Positions 1 through 10,100 of a stretch of 64,000 nt of DNA are shown in pieces. The notes beneath the pieces were generated by a model. That model was not told where the DNA came from. It worked only from the letters and a program-made list of their open reading frames with translations, and ran no database searches. The translations under genes were made by a program, and so were the position numbers. Origin of the DNA: Pratylenchus scribneri (lineage: Eukaryota > Nematoda > Chromadorea > Rhabditida > Pratylenchidae); NCBI GenBank assembly GCA_030063045.1, contig JAQSEB010000155.1, forward strand, positions 62,001-126,000. The letters are read 5' to 3'. Numbering within the stretch: the stretch's first letter is position 1; each line of letters starts with the position of its first letter.

Positions 1-156
1 TAAAAATGAATATTGAAAATATATTTTAAAATCTGTAAATCCCTTGCTCCGATATTTGCGCTATTTTTTGACGAAATTACAACCTTGCGATATGTTAGAC
101 TTCTTTAAGAATCCTATGCTCCGAGCCCATAAGCCCTAAACTTAGCCCTAACCCTA

Positions 157-564
157 TGTCGTTGAAACGATTTTTCATATCTCCTATTTTATTCAAAAAA
201 CAATTGGTTTCAGCGATTTTCCCGCCTTTCACATTATTTTTGTTTATTAATAATATTTTTTTTTTTCGGAATTATTTTTGTCCAAAATTCCATAAATAAT
301 TCGCCCCGCCCTTTTTTGGACCATATAAAAAGCCCTGGAATTGTCCCCCAAAATCACTTCTCCGCTTATATTATTCCTGTCCCACAAACCCACAATTCAC
401 AAATTAAATTGCGAGCTTTTTCCATTTTATTTTGATTCGCTAAATATTTTTTATCCGTGATAAATTTATTTAATTCGAATTTCTTGTTGGAAAAAAAGGG
501 GAAAAAACGAGTCTAGGAATTGCCTTCCTTCCTCATTCATTCCCTAAAGACCCATCTACCGACA
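157..564 (+). repeat. 5' LTR (408 bp)
   Basis: Begins TGTCG and ends CGACA, a 5-bp inverted repeat typical of LTR ends. It matches 11741-12148 with one internal substitution and one difference at the terminal base. It carries a TATA-like box and so probably the promoter. Confidence 0.93.
324..330 (+). promoter_or_regulatory. LTR TATA box
   Basis: TATAAAA sits in the middle of the 5' LTR, after a GC-richer stretch, and is repeated in the 3' LTR. The position fits a U3 core promoter; the transcription start cannot be seen from sequence. Confidence 0.5.
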
Positions 565-566
565 AG

Positions 567-584
567 TGGTGCCGCTACGAACGC
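567..584 (+). other. Candidate tRNA primer-binding site
   Basis: TGGTGCCGCTACGAACGC begins 2 nt after the 5' LTR. A TGG start is expected for complementarity to a tRNA ending in CCA. I could not match it to a particular tRNA. Confidence 0.55.
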
Positions 585-700
585 GAATCTGTCTTGGGAA
601 TTGTTTCGGAAAAAAAGCAAAGGATTTGTTTCGGAAAAAGCAAAGGAATTGTTCGGAAATTGAATTAAGGAGAAGTCAAATTGGGAAAAATTGTTTTTGT

Positions 701-930
701 TATTCAACTCAAAGGCGAAGTTGAATAAAAATTGTATTGAAAAATTGGTTTTGTCGTTCAATTGTCGAGTGAAATTGAACAGAAATTGCAGTTCCGAAGT
801 TGAACTCAAATTGAAAAATTGTTTTTGTCGTTCAACTATCAGGTGAAGTTGAACAGAAATTGGAATCGAATTGAAATCAAGTTGAGGAAAAAATTGTTTC
901 CGTTCGTTCAACTATCGAGTGAAGTTGAAC
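701..930 (+). promoter_or_regulatory. Four tandem RNA hairpins in the retroelement leader
   Basis: Perfect stem-loops lie at 701-727 (9-bp stem), 756-780, 830-854 and 906-930 (8-bp stems), each with a 9-nt loop ending GGCGA or GTGA. Stem positions differ between copies while pairing is kept (one internal pair is C-G in three copies and T-A in the second; the outer pairs of the first copy differ as well). A degenerate fifth copy lies near 980-1005. They sit in repeats of about 70 bp between primer site and start codon, where packaging, dimerisation or translation signals occur in retroelements. The role is inferred. Confidence 0.7.
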
Positions 931-1163
931 AGAAAATTGGAATTGAAATTGGAAATCAATTGAAAATCGTTTCCGTTCATTCAACTGTTGAGTGAATCGA
1001 ATTGAAATTGAAGTTGGGAGATTGGAACTGTTCAATCTTGTTCAAGTCAAAATTGAAATTTTTCTTGAAATTGTGGAAACCCAACTCGGATTAATTTTGT
1101 TTGAATAAATTTGTCCTTATTAATTGAAATTATATTGAAATTTTGAAGTGAAATTTGTTCACG

Positions 1164-4100
1164 ATGTCTGGTTCGTACAAGTCAATGATTGCTCCAGCCT
1201 TGAAAAGGTTGAGAGTGCATATTGGAGTACTGGAACCAATTTTAATAAAGGAAACGATTACTGATGAGGAAAAAACGACTGTGATTAGTCATGGAAAAAA
1301 AGTACAAAGTATTCTGGAAACATTGGAAACGAAAAATGAATTGTGGTTGAAATTTCTAAATGGATTGTCTGCTGAAAGAGCAGCAACTGAACAAGCAACT
1401 TATGATAATTATAATGTTGAGGAAAAGCATTTTTATGAATGGATTGAAAAAGGTCGAGAAGTCCTGGATAATATTTATGAATTGGAATCGGATGAGCCCG
1501 AAGCCCTGAACACAAGTAATGGAAATGGGGCAGGAAGAAATCGGGAACCGGTCGAGGAAAGGCAATTGAATGTTCAATTGCCGAGATTGCAATTGCCAGA
1601 ATTCAGCGGTGATCCGCACAAATGGATTTCGTTTTGGCAATGTTTTGAAAGTTCTGTGGACAAACAGAACTTCAGTAAAGTGGATAAAATGAATTTTTTG
1701 TTGAGTTGCTTGAAAGGAGAGGCAAAGGATGCCGTTTCGGATTTAATGTTGTCAAATGAAAATTATAAAATCGCAGTGGAGACTTTGAAAAAGAGATTCG
1801 GTGATAAAAACATTCTTGTTGAAGCATTGGAAGCTGAATTGTTCAGCATGACTCCTGCACAGGATAATCCACTTTCGTTGAAGAAAACTGTGGATAAAAT
1901 TGAAAAAATCTTTCGCCAATTGGAAAGCATTGGTGAGGAAATTGATAGTTCCGTTTGGACATCATTGATTAAGTCAAAACTGCATCGGAATTTCCTTATG
2001 GAGTTAATCAAAGAGGAACAAAAGTCGAAAAAGAAATGGAATACAAATGAATTGAGAAAAGCACTTTCAGAAATGGTGAATGTGCGTGAATCTGTTTATC
2101 AATCAACTCGTCATTTTCGTTTCAAAGTTGATCAGGATCGGCAAATTCAGTATCAGAAACGTCCAAAAGAGGACGAAAGGAAAAAATTTTATAAAAATTC
2201 TGGAAGATCGGAACAAGTTAATTCTTTTCCGGTGACTTCAAAGGGACAGTCAAAAATTGTTTGTTATTTCTGTGAAGGAAATCATTGGTCAAGCGATTGT
2301 AAAAAAGTCTGGCGCCGGGAGGACCGCATGAAGCGGTTAAGTGAACAAAATCGTTGTTTCAAATGTCTCCGAGTCGGACATATCGCTAAATATTGTACAG
2401 GAAAAAGGAATTGTTATGTCTGCAATGGCACACACCATATGGTGATTTGTCCGAAAAAGGATTCGGAACAGAAGAAAAAAGAGGATGAACCTCAACAAGT
2501 TAAAGGAAAAAGTTTTGTTCCAGTGAAACGGTCTAACTTTAATCAGAGTAAAAATGTTGAAAAGGCAGGGAAGAAAGTTTGGAAAGGAAAAACGTCTTCT
2601 TGTCAAGTTGATGACTCGAAAAATGACAAAAGTGATGAAGAAAGTGAAGATGGGGATACAGAGAAAGAGCCAACCCAAACGTGTTGCACACTGTTGAGAA
2701 AATGGAAACCAACATTAATGATGTTGAAAGCAAAAGTTTTTGCTCCGAGAAAACCGAATAAACTCGTTGAAACATATGTGTTTTTGGATAGTGGAAGTGA
2801 AGTTTCGTACATTGAAGAAAGTTTGGCTAAAAAGTTGAAGCTTCCTAAATTGGGATCAGGAAATTTGGAAGTTTATGCCTTCCAAGGAACAAATCAAGGA
2901 ACAATTCGTAGTCACAAATATGTTCTGGGAATTGAAAGAGATGATGGAAAAAGGGATAATGTTGAATTGCTCAGTATCAATAAGATTTCGGAAGAGATGA
3001 CTTCACTTTGTTTGAAAAAAATGTTCATTGATAATGATGTGATGAAGATAAAAGAAAGTATCATTGCGGAAAAAGGAAGACCCGAAATTCTCTTGGGAAT
3101 AAGAGATTTTTGGAGATTCTTTGTGAATAAAAGAGAAATTGCTAAGGATTGTTTTTTGGTTAAAACCACAATTGGAAGTGTCATTTGTGGAAAGAATCAG
3201 AAAGATATGTTGGAAAGAACTATTCCGGTTCAAACTCATATGGCAGTTCATTCGTCAAATGTTGATGAAATGCCTAGTGAAGAGGAAATAAAGTCATGGT
3301 GGGATTTGCAAAGTGTGGGAATTTTGGATAATCCTGAAGATAATGATGATGAAATTGCTCAGTCACAATTTGAAAAGTCAATAAGACAGGTCGATGGACG
3401 CTATCGAGTTCGTTGGTTATGGAAGGATGAAAATCCTCAGCTTCCGTCAAATTATGGTCTAGCTTTTCGTTGTCTTGTCTCTTTGCTTTCTCGTTTTCAA
3501 AACGAAAATGGAATTGAAACATTGAAAAGAATTGATAAAACGATAAATGATCAATTGAACAGTGGAATAATTGAAGTGGCTGAAAAATGTAAAGGACAAT
3601 TGGAACATTATTTAGCTCATCACCCAGTTTTCAAGGGAGAAAAAATTCGTGAAGTTTACAATGCTTCGGCTGGAAAAAGTCGAGGACAAAGTTTGAATCA
3701 AAAAATGTATCGTGGTCCATTATTGCTGCCAATGTTGGCTGGATTGTTAATTCGATTTCGTGTTCCGATGTACCCACTTTTGGCTGATATTGAAAAAGCA
3801 TTTCTTCAAATTGAATTGGAAGAATGCGATCGGGAAGTTACAAAGTTTTTGTGGGTAAAGGATATTCGTCAGCCGTTGACTCCGGAAAATTTGATTATTT
3901 ACCGATTTCAACGTGTTGCATTCGGAGTCATTTGTTCGCCAAGTTTGTTGGCTATGACTATTCGACATCATTTGTCAAAATTTTCGGAAAGACCGATTAC
4001 CCAGAATTTGTTTAAGAATATTTATGTTGATAATATATTTGTTGGTTGCGACCAGTCAAATGAGATATTGCCCAAATATAAGGAATTGAAATCAGTCTTC

Positions 4101-7100
4101 AGTGAAGGAAAAATGAATTTGAGGGAATTTGTAACGAATTCGAAAGAAGGATTAGAATTGATTCCTGTTGAAGACAAATTGAATGATCCAAAACCGAAAG
4201 TGTTGGGATTAATTTGGGATTTGAATTCTGATGTGCTTGAATTGAAATTCCCTACAGTAACTGAAATGAAGTTTACTCGTAGAAAAGTTTTGGAAATAAT
4301 GGCTTCATTGTTTGACCCGTTGGGTTTGGTTTCGCCATGTCTCGTTCGTCCGAAAATGTTGTTTCAAAAATTGTGGGACAAAGCAAAGACATGGGATGAA
4401 CCTTTGGATGAGGAACATGAAAATGAATGGAAATCGATAATCAAAGAATGGAATGGACAAATCGTTTATGTTCCAAGAAGAATAGTCAATTATAAATCAA
4501 AGGAAGAAATGACTTATCAGTTACACACTTTTGTCGATGCATCTCAAAATGTTTATGCAGCTTCAGTTTATTTACGAAGTTGTAAAGGAAATGAAGTTCA
4601 AAGTTGTTTAATTTATTCAAGGAACCGAATTAAATCGAAAAATCAAAATTTGACAATTCCTAGAATGGAATTGTTGGCAATGTTAATTGGCGTTCGTGCC
4701 TCAAAATTTGTTGAAGATGAAATGGGATTGAAAATAAGTCAAAAATTTATTTGGAGTGACGCAATGGTCGTTTTGAGTTGGTTGAATGGAAATGAAAAGC
4801 AACCAAAATTTGTTGAAAATCGTTTGATTGAAATTCGAAACCACACTGACTGTATTTTCAAACATGTTTCAACTTTGGATAATCCATCGGATGTTTCTTC
4901 AAGAGGATGTACTCCAATTGAAATCCAAAATGATGAAAAATGGTGGAAAGGTCCAAAATGGTTAGTTGAAGACTCGGCTAAATGGCCAAATGAATTGAGT
5001 GTCGTGATTGAACCCAGAGTTGAAATCGTTCAAGTAATGATGACAAAAGTTATGCAAACAGAAAAATTTATAGACATTAAAAGATTCAGTAATTGGAATC
5101 GATTGTTGGGAACAATTCAGATTGTTTTCATGTTTTTGAAAATTGTTTTTGAAAATAATTGGAGAAAAAAGGGTTTGGATAAAAAATATCCACTCATAAA
5201 TTCGATTCTTAATGAAGATTTGGAAATTGCTTCAGAAAGTTGTTTGATAAAATTAGCCCAGGAAGGGAAAAGTTTGGAGGATAATCGTTATAATCTGTTC
5301 ATGGATGAAGAAGGTCTATTGAGACTTCATTCCCGAATTGAAAAAAGTGATGCTGAATTCTCGGTTGAAAATCCAATTTGGTTGCCTAAAAATTGTGAAT
5401 TATTACCGTTGTTGATCAAAAATATTCATGAAAGAATGAAGCATGTTGGAGTACAAAGTACATTGACTACATTTTTATGTCAGTTTTGGACTCCTCAGCC
5501 GAGAAGAGCTGTGAAAAGTATCATTAGTCGCTGTTTTGTTTGCCGAAAAATGAAAGCACCACCGTTCAAGTTGCCAAAAATGCCTGTTTTACCTTCGGAT
5601 CGTACTCAGCGAATGTCACCGTTCACTAGTATCGGAATTGATCATTTGGGACCAACATGGTTCAAAGATGAAAATAAAAAGCCAAAGAAATGTTGGATCA
5701 CAATAATAACTTGTCTCGGTACAAGAGCAGTCTATCTCGAACCAGTTCAAAATTTGTCCGCAAATACTTGTTTTGGTGTTTCGAGAAGATTTGCTGCGAG
5801 AAGAGGAACCCCGGAACGTATACTTTCGGATAATTCCAAAACATTTGTGGCTTGTTCAAAAATGTTTGCCTGTATGAGACCAGTTTGTCGTGGATTTCAA
5901 TGGAAATTTATTAAAGCATTAAGTCCCTGGCAGGGCGGTGTTTACGAAAGGTTGGTTGCATTAGTTAAGGATGCGTTCAAGAAAACACTTGGAAAATTCA
6001 TTTTGAATTGGGATGACACTCTAACATTCACAATAGAAGTTGAAGGAATAATAAATATGAGGCCGTTAACAGCTGTTGAGGAAAATCCAGATGTGCCTGG
6101 TTTTATTCCGTTGAGACCAATAGATTTCATTTCGCCAAGGAGAAACCTTTGTTTGGATATCAATTATGATAAGGACTTTGTCTCTATTCAAGGAAATGAC
6201 AAAAGTTCATATTATCATGAATCGTTCAATCTTACTGAAAAATTGTTAAATGATTTGTGGAACCGTTGGAAAAAGGAATATTTGATTTGGTTGAGAGACA
6301 AAAGTCAATGGACTATGAAAGGTCCACGTTCGCAAACCAAAAGAGAACCCAAAGTTGGGGAAATTGTCGTCGTTGAAGAAGAATTTGTGCCCAGAAACCA
6401 TTGGCAATTAGCAAAGATTGTGGAATTGCAAGACACGACAGATGGAAGGCGTGTCAGAAATGTGAAAATTTTGATGAAAGGAAATATTTTTTCTCGTCCA
6501 ATTAATAAATTGTATCCATTGGAAGTGGATGTTGAAAATTTGGAAACTGAAAAGAAAATTGTTGAAGCCATTGAAGATAAAATGATTGAGGAAAATCAGG
6601 AAGAACATTCGGTAGAAAATGTGAATGAAATAATTGAAAAAGAATCGGAAGACATTCAGCCAATGACTAGAATGAGAACTCGTAGAATGTTAAAAGGTTC
6701 AACGTTCACAAATGTGATTTTATTGTTCGGATTATTATTTACTATGTTTCCACAAGTAAATCCTAGAAATGTTAGTTGTCATGAATGTTATGTGGAATGC
6801 AATGAAAAAGGAATATTGATTCTCTCACCAGAATATATCGAAAAATTTGAAATTTGTTGTGACCGAGATTCGTGTGTCACTCATTTAAGGAAAAATGAAT
6901 TTCTGTATCAATTGGATAAGGATTTATTGATCACTCATCATCGTTGTGAAGTCAGTTTTTGGTCAAAAGTTACCAATTTGCTCACATTTGATGTCAGTTG
7001 CGAACCGATTGATGCATGTTCACTGATTTCATGCTATTTTTGTATGGAAAGATTGGTAAATCATCAATGTTCACCCATTCGTACACTTTTAGTAATCGCA

Positions 7101-10100
7101 AGTTTGATAATTGCTTTGTTATTGTCAATTAGTCTATTTTGTTGCCTATTCAGTTGGACGATCACATTGTTCAATTGTTGCAAAAGAAAAAAGAAAATCA
7201 GAAAAAGGAAATTCATTTTGGGAAGAAAATCGTTCATTCTTTTACTCTGTATTGCTCCTGTGAATTCAGAAGTAATATCACGAGCAGCAAAAACGGAGGA
7301 ATGCATTCGAGAAAATGAAAAAATTGAATGTGTTTGGAATTTTGTTGAGACATTGACGTTGATGGCTGGAGAAAAGGAAACTCTTTTGTTAAGGGACAAT
7401 CGAGACAAAGTAATGGGAAGATTAGAAGTGATGTTGAAATCGTTCAAAATGAGGTGTGAACCAATTGTTGAAAGTTGGCATCGTTCATACTATGCACAAG
7501 TAAAATCCGTTAAAAGTTGTCCAGGAGACGAATCGTGTAAAGATGGAAATTGTTTAAAAGTTAAAACTGAATCAAACATGACTATAAAAGAATTGGAAGA
7601 ATGGGAGAATTTCCCAGGTCATAACCATTGTGCCGATTCGTGTAGCTTTGCTTGGTGCAATTGTGGTTACAAAATGGGTTCAAGTTGTATTTTTTACAGA
7701 ACCTATGTGACACCAGCAAACTCGGAAGTCTTTAAAATATTCACTTGTAAATGGAAACCATTGTTTGAAATCGAATATGAATTGAATTATTTGGGAAATG
7801 ATACAAAAGGTCATGAAAAAAGTTTTTTCACATTGCATCCAGGAATGATTGCTCATGGAGAGAATTACTCCATAGCAACAACCCAATTTTCGATACCACC
7901 TGAACCGGAAATGGAAGGAAAATTTGTTGGAAATTCAAGATTTGTGGCATTGAGTGGAGAAATCCATTCAGAATTATTCTGTGCTGATTATGAAAATGCA
8001 AGGTCATTCAATTGTTTGATAAAGGAACCAGTTTGTGTTGATTGTTTTCCGAATGATGGTGAAGGAAAAGTAATTTGTAAATGTAATGATTTTTTATTGG
8101 AAAGCATTTTGTCAAATCCAGAAAAAGTTTTACCAATCAAAAGTGAAGAAATGGATTTGAGTTTTGATGGATATTATGTCCATTCTGAAATAAAGGAAGA
8201 ACCAGTCGATATTATTTTCAAGTTTGACGGATTTCGTTTAGCCACAGTGACTGATTGGAAGAAATGTAAAATCGAAATAACCGAGTTTGGTGGTTGTTAC
8301 GACTGTCGAACTGGGGCTGATCTAAATTTCACATGTAAAACAGATCATGGAATCGCAATGGCAGAAGTAAATTGTGATGAGAACATCGCTTTTACGACAA
8401 AATGTTCAGAAATTGGAGAACAGGAATTTTTGAGATTGAGTTTTGATCATCCACATGTGAATATTGAATGCCAAGTCAATTGTTTGGGAGGAAAAACTGA
8501 TTTAAATATTGTTGGGAATTTGTTTTTAATCCATTTGGAAGAGTTCGATACTCAGGAACATTGGAATGAAGCAAAAAACAAAGAAAAAGTTCAGAATTTG
8601 TTTCCAAAATTTGAATGGGAAAAAGAGAATTGGGGAATAAATTGGCCCATCGTAAAGGATATCTTTGGGTTTGTAACAAAAATTCGTCATTTAATCTTTT
8701 TGGTTGGAATATTATCATTAACGTTCATTGTTCTTTGGATTTTATTGAAATGTAATGTTTCATTCAAATTATTCAAATTGTTGAGTTCAAAATTGTTCGT
8801 TTTCATTTTGTTTTTGCCCCCCGGAGGTTGCTTTGAAGCAATCATTTGTGATGACTCATATGTTTATCAATTATGGAATGCCAGTGGGCGTGGCCCAAAC
8901 AAAAATATTTTTTGTGGAATTGCCCAAAATTTGTATATAAACCCTTCATTAAAGCCATATTTTATCAGTTTTGGAATTTTGGAAATTGTTTTGGAAAATA
9001 AAGTTGAGGAAAATTGTGAAATGGTACGAGTTGTTCAGGATAAAGTTATTATAGCTGTTCCAGAGTTTCTCGGGAAACTCATTGAACGCACTCATTTAAG
9101 TCTTGAACAGTTTATGAATTCAGAAAAGCGATATTTATTGGTTGAGGCATTCAATATGATTGTTAGAAATCCATCGGTCAAACTCACATTGTCATACAAA
9201 AGGGAAAGCTCCAAAGGTAGAGAGTTGGATTTTTGGAAGATAGTCGAAAAGCCAGCCACTGAATATATCGTAATCTTACCCAACATAACGTTGGCAAGAG
9301 ATGAGGAACGTTGTAGCCGACCTTTGAGTCGTCCCGGTCTTCCGGGAATAAGGGAACACAGTGGCAGCGTTAGTGCCATGGAGCATTGTTCATTGGTCAT
9401 TTCAAAAGAAATGTACCCTATATTCATTGGAGAATATTCGTTTAAAATTGAAAAAGGTTTATTCGTTGCCCCTGATATTGTAACCACAAAATTATTGAAA
9501 GAAGAAAAGAAAAAAAGGGAGGAAAGGAAAATGAATGCTTTGGTTTATCAAAAGGAAAGAATGGGAAATGAAAAAGTCACTGTTAATTTAAGGAAGCCAT
9601 TGCCAAAAGAATCGCCACCGTCAAGTCCACAAATTAATATTTGTTCATCAAAAGATAGAATTTTTATGGAACAGTATGGGAAAATGCATGGGAAAAAACT
9701 GGATGGAATTTTGGAACGGGAAAAATCTGAAGGAAAACCCAAATTGAAAATTTCGGTACTCAGAGGGTACTTTCTTGAAAGTTATGGACCAATGGATTGT
9801 TTACATCCATTGAATGATGAAAGGCAAAATCGTACTGAACATTTACCCTCTTCCTCTTCTTCTATTTTTGAGAAAATGGAATGCGGGAATGCAAAGAATG
9901 CAGAAGCATTGAAAATCGTGGAAGAAAATTGTAAAAAGTGCCAGCAAAATGACTCAATCAAGAAAAGGAAGATGAGGAATTCTTCCACTCAAACCGAACT
10001 AGTCGTTTTCATCTCTATTGTTTTGTCATTGTTTTCTGCTTGTTGGGCAAAGAATGTGGAAAATGTTCCAGAAAATGTCGGAAATGTTTTGGCGAGCAAA

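Noticed and set aside
1..156. Possible telomere next to the window start (CCCTAA-like stretches)
   Set aside because: Units are irregular and not the nematode TTAGGC repeat; the same sequence type occurs inside the foldback element at 61.9 kb.
537..911. Minus-strand 124-codon frame in the retroelement leader
   Set aside because: It is a by-product of the tandem hairpin repeats; Phe/Asn-rich low complexity and no homology signal.
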